A stretch of 58,482 bases of DNA, from the NCBI GenBank assembly GCA_900553805.1, contig USEU01000003.1, positions 1 through 58,482 on the forward strand, given 5' to 3'. Every line of letters begins with the position of its first letter. Position 1 is the stretch's first letter. Source of the stretch: an uncultured Eubacteriales bacterium. Lineage in GTDB: Bacteria > Bacillota > Clostridia > Oscillospirales > Oscillospiraceae. The notes beneath the pieces were generated by a model. The model did not search any database. It was given only the letters and a program-made list of their open reading frames with translations, and was not told where the DNA came from. A program made the translations under genes and the position numbers. Below are positions 1-8,202 of the stretch, piece by piece.

Positions 1-1872
1 CATGAAGCCGGGGGTCTGAACGCCGCCGCCGGTCATGGAGGCCATCTCGGAGAAGGTCATGCCCAGGGGGGTCATGCCCGCGTGCTCACGGCAGGTGATG
101 ACCACGCCCATGGAGACAGGCTCCACGCCGCAGATACACTCGAAGCAGCCGCAGGAGGTCATGGGATCCTGGAACAGGGAGTACAGGGTCACGCGCTCCA
201 GCGCGCCGTGGGAGTACTTGGAGACCGCCTCATTGACGGACTCGTAAGCGCCCAGGCGCTCGTCGGTGCAGCCGGTCTTGGGAACGATCTGGCAGGGGCC
301 GTTGGGATCCAGCTCCTTGGTGGCCTTGGCATCCAGCCAGGACACCGCGCCGCACAGGCCCAGACGCTCGGGGGTGACGATGCACACGTGGCTGGGAGAG
401 AAGGCCTGGCACATGATGCAGGTATAGAACTGCTCCACGGACTCGTCGGTCATGGAGGCCAGACGGGCGTCGCGGCGGTCGAAGACCTCGTTGGCGCCGG
501 CGCGCAGGGCCTTGTTCTTCTCGGGGTTCACCACGATGGTGACCTGGCACTTGTCCACCACGGCCTCGAACTCGCTCTTGACCTTGGCGTACAGCACCTC
601 GCCGAGGTGCTTGAACTTGAAGCCGGCCTCAAAGTCGGCCTTGCTGATACGGATGCGGATCATATCGCGCTGGCCGGTGTGCATCACGCCCTCGATGCAG
701 TTCAGCCAGGAGTGGATCTTACGCTCCATGACGGACTCGAAGTCGGGCTGCATGGCCTTGCCGGCCACCTCGATGGTGTAGGACAGGGAGATCTTGGAGC
801 CCACGGGGATGTCGTCGATCTCCGGGCCGTCCACGACGATCTTGTGATCCTCCACCTCGCTGGCATCCCTGGTCTGCACCAGCTCGAAGCAGTCCACCCG
901 GGAGCCGTCCACTTCCACCTGCATATCGCCCCGGCGGATGATCTCGCCCTCGAAGGCGGAGGCAAAGGCCACGGGGATATCGATGTTGGTGATCTTGATC
1001 TTGATGTCCCGGGCCTCCAGAGAGGTGGCGTTCCACTTGGAGGTATCCAGCTGCTGGATCAGGGACTTGGGAACACGGAACATGTTCTCGGTCTCGTTGG
1101 AGATGACGGGGAAGCCCAAGCAGATGGCGCCCGCGCCGTAGGACACGGTCTCATCGGACAGGGGCTTGTAGGCATTGACAAAGGCGCGGACACGATCCAT
1201 GGTGTACTTGGCCAGGGCCTTGAAGTCGCCGGGCTGGATGTTGCCGAAGATCAGGGCGGCGCGCAGCGCCACGGAAACCACGTGGATCACGCTCTGGGTC
1301 TCCAGGCCCAGGGGGCACACGCGGACGTTGGTGCCGGTCTTGTAGCCCGCGTCGGCCAGCTGCTTGCAGCACTCACCGGTCAGGGTGACCAGGATGCCCT
1401 GGCCCTGATAGGACTTGACCAGCGCGATGGTCTCCTTGGGATCGTCAGCGCCGCCGATGATAACGGCCACGCCGGGGATATCGCCGGTGACCAGGGGCAC
1501 GCCCAGCTCACGGACGAAGGCGTCGGACAGGTGGCCCAGCAGGGGCTCCTCGTAGGGGGTCGCGCCGTGGATGTACTTCAGCGCCTCCAGGAACTCCGCG
1601 CACAGGGCGGAGGCGATGCCGGACTCGAAGGCATCGTGCAGCCGGTTGTTGCGGGTCATCTTGGCCTTGATGGTAGCCATGGCGGCCTTCATCTCGCCCA
1701 GGGTGGTGATCTTTTCGCCGGTCACTGCGTAGTAGCAGGGCAGGCTGTAAGCGGTGTCGGGGAAGGACACGCTTTCGCCCTCGCCGTACTGGGCGATGGC
1801 GCTATCAATGGCGGCTACGGTACGGTCGTAATTGTAGTCGTTACCGCCAAAAACTCTGTCAAAAAGTGTCAC
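1..1872 (-). CDS. acsB: acetyl-CoA synthase subunit of CODH/ACS (3' end beyond window)
   Basis: Acetyl-CoA synthase joins CO, a methyl group from the corrinoid protein and CoA at the nickel-iron A-cluster, the last step of the Wood-Ljungdahl pathway. 624 codons are visible and the C-terminus lies beyond base 1. I placed the start at a GTG preceded by AGGAGG, because the frame beginning MTLFDRVFGG is the only one matching the family. A-cluster ligands are visible: C485-x2-C488, C497, C507, and the CGC motif at 574-576. This spacing equals that of the Moorella enzyme (506, 509, 518, 528, 595, 597). The gene is third in a cooS-cooC-acsB operon, 11 bases after cooC. A long open frame on the opposite strand (82-1887) is composition-driven and not a gene. 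Confidence 0.96.
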   Translation of the reverse strand, partial: MTLFDRVFGGNDYNYDRTVAAIDSAIAQYGEGESVSFPDTAYSLPCYYAVTGEKITTLGEMKAAMATIKAKMTRNNRLHDAFESGIASALCAEFLEALKYIHGATPYEEPLLGHLSDAFVRELGVPLVTGDIPGVAVIIGGADDPKETIALVKSYQGQGILVTLTGECCKQLADAGYKTGTNVRVCPLGLETQSVIHVVSVALRAALIFGNIQPGDFKALAKYTMDRVRAFVNAYKPLSDETVSYGAGAICLGFPVISNETENMFRVPKSLIQQLDTSKWNATSLEARDIKIKITNIDIPVAFASAFEGEIIRRGDMQVEVDGSRVDCFELVQTRDASEVEDHKIVVDGPEIDDIPVGSKISLSYTIEVAGKAMQPDFESVMERKIHSWLNCIEGVMHTGQRDMIRIRISKADFEAGFKFKHLGEVLYAKVKSEFEAVVDKCQVTIVVNPEKNKALRAGANEVFDRRDARLASMTDESVEQFYTCIMCQAFSPSHVCIVTPERLGLCGAVSWLDAKATKELDPNGPCQIVPKTGCTDERLGAYESVNEAVSKYSHGALERVTLYSLFQDPMTSCGCFECICGVEPVSMGVVITCREHAGMTPLGMTFSEMASMTGGGVQTPGFM

Positions 1873-1883
1873 AGTTTTTCCTC

Positions 1884-2654
1884 CTAAATTTCATCACGAT
1901 CCAGGATCGCTTTCATTTTCCGAATTTCCTCGATGGCTGCGGGGCAGAAATCATAGGGAGATTTCCCCTGCCGGTCTGCATCCATGATCTCGGGGTTATA
2001 GTGGATAAAGCCCAGGAAGTCCTCCTCCGGGATGGACCGGCGGATGAATTCCTCATCCCGCTCGTCCCGGATCTTGTTGGCCACCACCCGGACACGCTTC
2101 ACGCCCAGGTCGCTGGCCAGCCGCTTTACGTTGCGGTAGGTCTGCACCGAGCGCGCGCCCGGCTCAATGACCACGATGAACTGATCCATATTGGACGCGG
2201 TGCCGCGGCCCAGGTGCTCCAGCCCGGCCTCCATGTCCATGATGACCACATCGTCCTTGCGATAGGTCAGGCTGGACAGAATGGCCTTGAGCATCACATG
2301 CTCCGGGCAGACGCAGCCGCTGCCGCCCACATCCACCGTACCCATCACCAGCAGCTTTACGCCGTTGATATCCTTGGCGAACTTCTCGGGGATGTCCGCC
2401 ACATAGGGATTCAGCTTGTAAAACTTGTTGGAGGGGTCGGCTCCCGTGCGCTCCTCTACCAAGGTGCGCATCTTGGAGATGGGGACGATCTGATCCACTT
2501 CCTCCTGGCTCATGCCCAGAGCCAGGCCCAGGTTTGCATCCGGATCCACATCGGCGGCCAGGACGACCCGGCCTTCATCGGCATACAGCCGCGCCAAGGT
2601 GGACGACAGGGTGGTCTTGCCCACGCCGCCTTTGCCGGTAATGGCAACTTTCAT
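1884..2654 (-). CDS. cooC: CODH nickel-insertion accessory ATPase CooC
   Basis: CooC is a dimeric MinD/SIMIBI-class P-loop ATPase that helps load nickel into the carbon monoxide dehydrogenase C-cluster (and its AcsF-type relatives into the ACS A-cluster). The 256-residue protein starts with the deviant Walker A motif GKGGVGKTT (residues 7-15). It has the DVDPDANLG switch region near 35-43 and a C-x-C pair (CVCPEH, around residue 113) typical of the metal-binding dimer interface. The gene lies between cooS and acsB with 11-12 base gaps, so the three are almost certainly co-transcribed. From sequence alone I cannot tell whether it serves CooS, AcsB or both; its position between the two leaves either open. 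Confidence 0.93.
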   Translation of the reverse strand: MKVAITGKGGVGKTTLSSTLARLYADEGRVVLAADVDPDANLGLALGMSQEEVDQIVPISKMRTLVEERTGADPSNKFYKLNPYVADIPEKFAKDINGVKLLVMGTVDVGGSGCVCPEHVMLKAILSSLTYRKDDVVIMDMEAGLEHLGRGTASNMDQFIVVIEPGARSVQTYRNVKRLASDLGVKRVRVVANKIRDERDEEFIRRSIPEEDFLGFIHYNPEIMDADRQGKSPYDFCPAAIEEIRKMKAILDRDEI

Positions 2655-2666
2655 GGGAAACGCCTC

Positions 2667-4571
2667 TTAGATGCCCAGTGCAGCGCGCTTCTGCTCGATG
2701 CGCTCGATCATCAGGTCGCCCAGCTTGTCGATGTCCAGCTCCACGGTGTAGTTGGCCTCGACCCAGTCCTTCACGCCGTGCTCGCCCTGGAGCAGCGCGG
2801 TGACCTCGGAGGAGCCCTTGGTATAGGGGTCAACACCCAGGAAGGTATCGATGCCGGTGGCCACCACGTAGTTACCGATGGACACGGCCTTCTCGGACAT
2901 CCATTCGGGGGCGCAGCCCACCACGGGAACCTGGGAGATGGAAATGCCCCAGTCCTTGGCAATGTCGGAGGCCAGAATCATCATACGGGAAATATCCACG
3001 CAGGAGCCCATGTGCAGCACAGGAGGAATGCCCGCCAGCTCGCACACACGCTTCAGGCCGTCGCCGCAGTATTCCTTGGCCTGGACAGGATCCAGCAGAC
3101 CGGCCTTGGCCGCAGCCTGGGCGGAGCAGCCGGAGACGATGAGGATAATATCATTTTCCAGCAGCTTCTTCATCAGCTCGATGTGGGCGGTGTCGGGACG
3201 GACCTTGGGGTTGTTGCAGCCGACCATGGCCACTGCGCCCCGAAGGACACCGGAGTGGACGCACTCCACCAGGGGCTTGGTGGTGCCGAACTCGTCCACC
3301 TGGGAGTTGGCAACGCCGTCCAGGACCTTCTTGATGGCCTCAACGGAGTAGCCCACCCGGGCGTTCTGCTTCTGGTTGGGGATGTTGACCAGGTTCTGGT
3401 CACGGTTCTTGAAGTTCTCAACCGCCATCTTCACGATCGCCTTGGCGTTCTCTCCGGCGCTCTCAGCGGAGAACTGGATGAACTCGGAGTCGGGCATCCG
3501 GCAGATGGGGGAGGTGGTGATGAATTTGGTATGGAAGCACTTGGACAGGGGTCCAAGGGCGGGGAAGATGCACTGCACGTCCACCACGATGGCCTCGCAG
3601 GCGCCGGTGAGCACCACGTTCTCCTGGCTCAGGAAGTTACCGGCCATGGGGATGCCGTGACGCATGGCGACCTCGTTGGCGGTGCAGCAGACACCGGCAA
3701 TGTTGATGCCCTTGGCACCCACGGACTTTGCCAGGGCGATCATCTCGGGATCGTTGGCGTAGTAAACGATCATCTCAGACAGGCTGGGATCGTGGCCATG
3801 GACAATAATATTGACCATGTCCTTCTCCATCACGCCGATGTTGGCGGTGGTGTCCATGGGCTTGGGGGTGCCGAACAGCACGTCGGAGAACTCGGTGCCG
3901 GCCATGGAGCCGCCCCAGCCGTCGGACAGGCCGCAACGCAGGGACTGGCGGATCAGCGCCTCCGGCAGGGAGGAGCAGCCCATATGGGTCATGTGCAGCG
4001 CGGTGGAGACTTCCCGGTCGATGGCCCGGGGCTCGATACCGGCATCATGCCACAGCTGCTGGGTGTGCTCGGGAGCGCGCTTCAGGAAGCGCTGCACGCC
4101 GAAGGGCTTGCCGTACTCCAGCAGCGCCATCTCGGCAACCTCGTGGGCCAGGTCGTAGATGTCCTTGCCCTCGGTCTCAACGCCCCATTCCTTGGCGATG
4201 CGGATCAGCTTCTCAGGGTCCTTGACCTGATAGTTGCCGCCCTCCTTGGCCTGATACAGGGTGTGGCAGATCTCACGGCCATGGTCAGAGTGGGTGGCGG
4301 AGCCGCCGGCGGTGAAGCGCAGGTAGTTACGGCCTACGATACCGTGAACGTCGCAGCCGCAAATGCCCCGGGGGCTTTTGGGCGTGATACGGCAGGGGCC
4401 CATGGAGCAGATGCGGCAGCAGGTGCCCGCCTCGCCGAAGCCGCAGTGGGGAGTCTGGTTCTTGACACGCTGCTGCCAGGAGTCAGCGCCAACCTTCTTG
4501 CCGTTCTCCAGCAAGGAATTTGTGGCAGCCTCCATCTCTTCAACAGTGGTCAGATATGCCCAATCCTTCAA
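2667..4571 (-). CDS. cooS: anaerobic carbon monoxide dehydrogenase catalytic subunit
   Basis: Interconverts CO and CO2 at a Ni-4Fe-4S C-cluster and supplies CO to acetyl-CoA synthase. The 634-residue length is normal for CooS/AcsA. The N-terminal cysteine set that ligates the D and B clusters is intact: C43, C51, C52, C55 and C60, in the segment CGFGEAGTCC followed by RICSMGPC. Further conserved segments include GVCCTANEVAMRHG, HTKFITTSPICRMP and the C-terminal VVGCAPEWMSEKA. The start is a TTG eight bases after AGGAGG; no ATG nearby fits the family N-terminus. First gene of the operon, driven by the near-consensus promoter at 4647-4675. No separate CO-responsive regulator such as CooA is visible in the window. 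Confidence 0.96.
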   Translation of the reverse strand: MKDWAYLTTVEEMEAATNSLLENGKKVGADSWQQRVKNQTPHCGFGEAGTCCRICSMGPCRITPKSPRGICGCDVHGIVGRNYLRFTAGGSATHSDHGREICHTLYQAKEGGNYQVKDPEKLIRIAKEWGVETEGKDIYDLAHEVAEMALLEYGKPFGVQRFLKRAPEHTQQLWHDAGIEPRAIDREVSTALHMTHMGCSSLPEALIRQSLRCGLSDGWGGSMAGTEFSDVLFGTPKPMDTTANIGVMEKDMVNIIVHGHDPSLSEMIVYYANDPEMIALAKSVGAKGINIAGVCCTANEVAMRHGIPMAGNFLSQENVVLTGACEAIVVDVQCIFPALGPLSKCFHTKFITTSPICRMPDSEFIQFSAESAGENAKAIVKMAVENFKNRDQNLVNIPNQKQNARVGYSVEAIKKVLDGVANSQVDEFGTTKPLVECVHSGVLRGAVAMVGCNNPKVRPDTAHIELMKKLLENDIILIVSGCSAQAAAKAGLLDPVQAKEYCGDGLKRVCELAGIPPVLHMGSCVDISRMMILASDIAKDWGISISQVPVVGCAPEWMSEKAVSIGNYVVATGIDTFLGVDPYTKGSSEVTALLQGEHGVKDWVEANYTVELDIDKLGDLMIERIEQKRAALGI

Positions 4572-4646
4572 AGTGATTTCCTCCTAAAAAGATATTCTAA
4601 ATGAAACCCGATACGAAACGACAGACTTTCGCAATGTATCGATTGT

Positions 4647-4675
4647 ATTGTACTAATTTCATCCCCAAATGTCAA
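4647..4675 (-). promoter_or_regulatory. sigma-A type promoter of cooS-cooC-acsB
   Basis: TTGACA (4670-4675) and TACAAT (4647-4652) are separated by exactly 17 bases. This predicts a start near 4640 and a leader of about 70 bases before the cooS TTG. The near-consensus boxes suggest strong constitutive transcription unless a repressor acts. Confidence 0.8.
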
Positions 4676-4834
4676 CTGTCAGGATGAAAGAAAAGCGTCT
4701 CTTTTTTATCCCCCCAGGGGGGATTTTTGGGCAATGAGTGCGAAGCGCTTTCTGGCGAGCCGCTGCACCCTCCCGCCCTTTGCTCCGCCCAGTGCCTTCG
4801 CGGTTTTCCCCCCCCGCAAAGCCCATAAGAAAAT

Positions 4835-4856
4835 GGCACCGCAATTTTGCGGTGCC
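4835..4856 (-). terminator. intrinsic terminator after the VanZ-like gene
   Basis: Perfect inverted repeat GGCACCGCA / TGCGGTGCC with a 4-base loop, followed on the minus strand by an ATTTTCTT stretch. It lies about 40 bases past the stop codon of the 4898-5926 gene. Confidence 0.75.
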
Positions 4857-4897
4857 AAATGGGTGTAGGGATATGGCTGTAAGGCTCCTCTCCCTCC

Positions 4898-5926
4898 TTA
4901 CGGATTAAAGCAGTCACGAATCAGTGCAGGCAGCTCTTCATACTCCTTCAGGATTTCGCCCTTATGAGCCTGCAGCGATTCATCCAGCTTTGTGTAGTCC
5001 AGGCAGTTTTGATAATCTGAGCTGCCCCAATACAGAATATTCCGGTCTGCATTGTAAAGAAGCCTGTCGGCGTTTTCAATGGAGAAGTTCTCGGCGTTTC
5101 CAAACGTGATTGTCTGGGAGGAGGCATACAGAATTTCGATAAAGCAATCCGTATCGTTCCGGATTTCGTCCCCGGAAGCTTCCCTGGTTTCCAGCAAATG
5201 GCCGCCGCAATTGGAGAGCTGACTTGCAAACGTGCGGTAAATGTAGGAGTCAACGGAAATGCTGCGCTTTTCGCCGCCTGAATAAACATTGATTTCCGCA
5301 ATATTCCCTTCGACGGCGGAGAGCCCGTCCGGCAGCTGCTTTTCGTTGTCGCCAACCGCATAAATTCCGATAAAGCAGAGCGCGAGAGCCGCACATAGTG
5401 AAATAATGGAGATCACCGCTTTTTTGCGGTTCGTTTTTCCCTCGTGGATGCTGGTATAAACAATGCAGCCTGAAAATCCACCCAGGGTGTTTATCAGAAA
5501 ATCTTCCATCTCTGCGTGCCTGCCGCCAAAGAGCTGCAAAAGCTCAATCGAAAACGAGGTGAGCGCGCAAATAAGAACCACTTTTTTCCAGTTTTCTCTG
5601 CACGAGCGGAAAAGAAGCGGCAGCAGGAAGCCCAGAGGGAAGAACAAAGCGAAATTCAGCAAAATGGGCACAATGGAGCTTCCAATAAACGGAACCAGAT
5701 TATAGCTGAATGAGCCATCCAGATGATAGCTTAATGTAAAAATTCCCGTCAGATTCAGCAGCGTAACGCAATAGACGCAAAACAGAGCCTCAAAGATACA
5801 TTTCCATGAGACACTCCGGCGCTTTTTGAAAAGATACAGCAAAGCAAGAATTGCAATATATATCAGGAGACCGGGGAAAAAGGATTCCTTCAGCGCCTGA
5901 ATTCCGTTCATTATGTAGTTCATCAT
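4898..5926 (-). CDS. VanZ-like family membrane protein with long C-terminal extension
   Basis: 342 residues. The first half has about five hydrophobic segments and the VanZ signature: NLVPF near residue 76, then FPLGFLLPLLF, and SIELLQLF followed by a D-x-x-x-N-x-x-G pattern (EDFLINTLGG). VanZ proteins confer low-level teicoplanin resistance in enterococci, but most family members have no known role. The remaining 160 or so residues form an extracytoplasmic-looking region of unknown function, ending with KEYEELPALIRDCFNP. The gene is visibly richer in A+T than its neighbours, which may mean recent acquisition. It stands alone on the minus strand with its own terminator, 66 bases upstream of the NUDIX gene's stop. 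Start ATG follows GGAGAG. Confidence 0.8.
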   Translation of the reverse strand: MMNYIMNGIQALKESFFPGLLIYIAILALLYLFKKRRSVSWKCIFEALFCVYCVTLLNLTGIFTLSYHLDGSFSYNLVPFIGSSIVPILLNFALFFPLGFLLPLLFRSCRENWKKVVLICALTSFSIELLQLFGGRHAEMEDFLINTLGGFSGCIVYTSIHEGKTNRKKAVISIISLCAALALCFIGIYAVGDNEKQLPDGLSAVEGNIAEINVYSGGEKRSISVDSYIYRTFASQLSNCGGHLLETREASGDEIRNDTDCFIEILYASSQTITFGNAENFSIENADRLLYNADRNILYWGSSDYQNCLDYTKLDESLQAHKGEILKEYEELPALIRDCFNP

Positions 5927-5992
5927 AAGTCATCTCTCCCAAGATTCCGGTTTGCGCATTGCCTCGCCGCAGCGCGCGCTTCGGGGGGCTGC

Positions 5993-6460
5993 TTACCGGA
6001 GCCTTTCTCCGTTGAGTACGGCCTCCACAAGGCGGTCATTGCGATAGCGCAATGTAAGCAGGAAGAAGGGGGCATCCTGCCACAGCAGCTCCAGGAAGAT
6101 CCGATCTCCCTCCCACTGGGGGAGGCTGCTCACAAAGTCCCGGCTGACCCACTGCAAATCCCCTTCGCTGCATTCGATCAGCTCTCCGGTAAAGCCGTCG
6201 GCGGTGAACAGGTACATGTATTCTCCCTCGCCGCCCTCGTTGAGGAAGGTGACGATTCCCCGGCAGCGCCAGGAAGTGAGGGTCAGGCCGGTTTCCTCCC
6301 TGACCTCCCGGAGCACGCACACGTCCGGGGATTCCTCAAACTCGAATTTGCCCCCGACGCCGATCCACTTATCGTGGTTGATGTCGTTTTTCTTTTTGAC
6401 CCGGTGGAGCATCAGCACATCGCTGCCCCGCAGGATATAGCAGAGGGTGGAATTATGCAT
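5993..6460 (-). CDS. NUDIX hydrolase (MutT-like)
   Basis: 155 residues with a complete NUDIX box at residues 37-59: G-x5-E, x7, REVREETGL. Such enzymes hydrolyse nucleoside diphosphates linked to another moiety. This one resembles MutT/8-oxo-dGTP diphosphatase-like members that open with a short hydrophobic strand and LMLHR, but substrate cannot be told from sequence. The gene begins three bases after the stop of the lipid kinase gene, so the two are probably co-transcribed and translationally linked. No obvious terminator follows before the VanZ-like gene. Confidence 0.88.
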   Translation of the reverse strand: MHNSTLCYILRGSDVLMLHRVKKKNDINHDKWIGVGGKFEFEESPDVCVLREVREETGLTLTSWRCRGIVTFLNEGGEGEYMYLFTADGFTGELIECSEGDLQWVSRDFVSSLPQWEGDRIFLELLWQDAPFFLLTLRYRNDRLVEAVLNGERLR

Positions 6461-6463
6461 GGC

Positions 6464-7360
6464 TCAGCCTCTCCGCTTCTGCACCAGGCGATAGGCCAGG
6501 TGATTGTTGACCACAGAAATTTCTGCGTGGCCGTCCTCCCGCTCACCGTCCAGGGTCCAGGGCATATTGGGGTCGGCGGTGATCCTGATCTCGCTGCCGG
6601 AGCGGAAGGTGATCATCTCGCAGTTGTTATACTGCTGGCTCTGCACGGCGGCGATGCACTCGGTCAGCTCCAGCAGGCTGCGGGGAGAGCGCACCAGCAG
6701 CACCTCCAGCTTGCCGTCGGCCATGTCCACCTGCTTGGGGTCCAGGGTCAGGATTCCGCCCACGGAGGTGGAATTGCAGATGGCGCCAAAGAGGAAATCA
6801 TCCTCCACCGTCTCGCCGTTGATCTCCATGCGGATATGCTCCGGGCGGATCTGGGACAGCTCGGAAATGCCGCTGAGCACATAGGCGGTGTGTCCCAGGG
6901 CATTTTTGATGGACTGGGGGGTGGTATAGCTGGTTCTGGTGAACGCACCGAAGGAGGCGACATAGGAAAAGAACCGGCCGCAGAAGCTGCCCGCGTCATA
7001 GGCCACCGGCTCGCCCTCCACGATCTCCTGGGCAGCCTCCAGCGGCTCCGTGGGCAGCTTCAGGCTGGCGGCGAAATCATTGGTGGACCCGGCGGGAATA
7101 TAGCCCACGGGCACCTCCCTGCCGCACTGCATCACGCCCGCCACCGTCTCATTGAAGGTGCCGTCGCCGCCGCAGCAGACCACGATGTCCATTTCCGCCC
7201 CCATGGCCCGGGCCACCTCCGTGGCATCCCCCTGCCCGGCGGTCATGTGCACCGTGACCCGGTAGCCCGCCCGGTTGAACATCTCCAGGATCTCCACCAG
7301 ATACTTGTTGGCCCGGCGCTTGCCGGAGTAGGGATTCATAATAAAAAGCATCTTTTTCAT
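6464..7360 (-). CDS. diacylglycerol kinase-family lipid kinase (YegS/DgkB-like)
   Basis: 298 residues. The N-terminal DAGK catalytic domain shows NPYSGK (residues 9-14) and the nucleotide-binding GGDGT motif at 64-68; the C-terminal half is the beta-sandwich typical of YegS/BmrU proteins. Members phosphorylate diacylglycerol or related lipids and recycle lipid head-group turnover products into phosphatidate, acting at the cytoplasmic membrane face. CdsA, encoded at 26949-27761, uses phosphatidate. The start ATG follows GAGGG. A promoter (7461-7488) and a leader hairpin (7412-7444) precede it. The NUDIX gene follows after three bases. Confidence 0.9.
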   Translation of the reverse strand: MKKMLFIMNPYSGKRRANKYLVEILEMFNRAGYRVTVHMTAGQGDATEVARAMGAEMDIVVCCGGDGTFNETVAGVMQCGREVPVGYIPAGSTNDFAASLKLPTEPLEAAQEIVEGEPVAYDAGSFCGRFFSYVASFGAFTRTSYTTPQSIKNALGHTAYVLSGISELSQIRPEHIRMEINGETVEDDFLFGAICNSTSVGGILTLDPKQVDMADGKLEVLLVRSPRSLLELTECIAAVQSQQYNNCEMITFRSGSEIRITADPNMPWTLDGEREDGHAEISVVNNHLAYRLVQKRRG

Positions 7361-7411
7361 TGACTTTCCCTCTTTGTCAGTACGATTACAATTCAGCGTT
7401 GTGGAAAAGAA

Positions 7412-7444
7412 GCAGCCTCATCCTGTCTGAAGCGATGGGGCTGC
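7412..7444 (-). terminator. leader hairpin with T-rich tail upstream of the lipid kinase
   Basis: Eleven-base stem (GCAGCCCCATC pairing with GATGAGGCTGC, one G-T pair) followed on the minus strand by TTCTTTTCC. It lies downstream of the putative promoter at 7461-7488 and upstream of the kinase start. It could be the terminator of the J-domain gene or an attenuator. Confidence 0.5.
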
Positions 7445-7460
7445 CGAAAGCTACGGGGGT

Positions 7461-7488
7461 ATTATACCAAATTTTTTTGCTTTGGCAA
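7461..7488 (-). promoter_or_regulatory. promoter of the lipid kinase-NUDIX pair
   Basis: TTGCCA (7483-7488) and a perfect TATAAT (7461-7466), 16 bases apart, about 100 bases before the kinase ATG. Confidence 0.6.
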
Positions 7489-7530
7489 GAGGCTGCCAAA
7501 AAGATTGTGCGAATTAGATAAAGGGCAGGA

Positions 7531-8202
7531 TCAGCAGCAGAAGAAGTAGTAGGGTACCCGGCCGCCGCAGCAGAATACCTGGGCCAGATAGCACAGGCAC
7601 AGGCTGCCGCAGGGGATGCCGCCCATGGCGAAGCCGCCGTAGTTGCCGGCCTGGCGGCGGTAGGCGGTGCCGCCGTTTTCCAGCTGGTTCAGCGCCCACA
7701 GGTATTCCTGATTGTCCGGCTCCATGCTCACGGCCCGGCGGATGTGCTCCAGCGCCGTCACCTGGTTGCCCAGGCCGTCGTTGGCCAGGGCGCTGAGATA
7801 GTACCAGCGGGCGTCCCGGTTCCGGCTGTTTTCCAGTGCGTTCAGCGCTTCCTGCCAGCGGTGGAAGCGGATATACTGCTCCGCCGAGGTCTGGTACTGG
7901 TCGCCCTGATCGGCGGAGGCGCGGCGCTGCTGGTAGCCGCCGAAGGGATCGTAGCCGAATCCGCCGAAGGGGCTTCCGTAGGAGCCCGCGCCGCCGGAGG
8001 ACGCGCTCTGGCGGGCATACTTCTCCGGGTTCTTGATCTGATCGTAGGCCTCGTTGACCTGCTGCATCTTCCTGGCGGCCTCCTGGTCGCCGGGGTTCAG
8101 GTCGGGGTGGTATTTCTTGGCCAGGGTGCGGTAGGCCCGCTTTACCTCTTCGTCCGAGGCGTCGGGGCTCAGGCCCAGGACTTTATACGGATCATCAACC
8201 AT
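7531..8202 (-). CDS. J-domain (DnaJ-like) protein with TPR-like middle and Cys-rich tail
   Basis: 223 residues. Residues 4-62 are a J-domain with the HPD triad at 32-34, which stimulates the ATPase of DnaK-type Hsp70 partners. A Gly/Ser/Tyr-rich linker follows, then a helical region resembling one or two TPR units ([12 protein letters not shown] ... [15 protein letters not shown]). The C-terminal 30 residues carry several cysteines next to bulky hydrophobics ([19 protein letters not shown]), suggesting membrane association or metal/thiol chemistry. It lacks the zinc-finger and client domains of true DnaJ. The gene overlaps the end of the DUF5685 gene by eight bases, implying coupled translation. 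ATG preceded by GGAGG. Confidence 0.88.
   Translation of the reverse strand: MVDDPYKVLGLSPDASDEEVKRAYRTLAKKYHPDLNPGDQEAARKMQQVNEAYDQIKNPEKYARQSASSGGAGSYGSPFGGFGYDPFGGYQQRRASADQGDQYQTSAEQYIRFHRWQEALNALENSRNRDARWYYLSALANDGLGNQVTALEHIRRAVSMEPDNQEYLWALNQLENGGTAYRRQAGNYGGFAMGGIPCGSLCLCYLAQVFCCGGRVPYYFFCC

Larger units (their letters stand above)
4572..4897. other. intergenic region between the VanZ-like gene and cooS
   Basis: 326 bases without a convincing gene; short open frames here lack a ribosome binding site and resemble nothing known. It holds the cooS leader and promoter, a short G/C palindrome (ATCCCCCC-A-GGGGGGAT, 4708-4724) flanked by T runs, and the terminator of the VanZ-like gene at 4835-4856. 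Confidence 0.7.

Noticed and set aside
82..1887. 601-codon plus-strand frame opposite acsB
   Set aside because: Shadow of acsB, whose A-cluster ligands prove the minus-strand reading.
1866..4604. 912-codon open frame on the plus strand opposite cooS and cooC, Gly/His/Leu-rich
   Set aside because: It lies fully antisense to two certain genes and its composition mirrors their codon bias; no family similarity or ribosome binding site.
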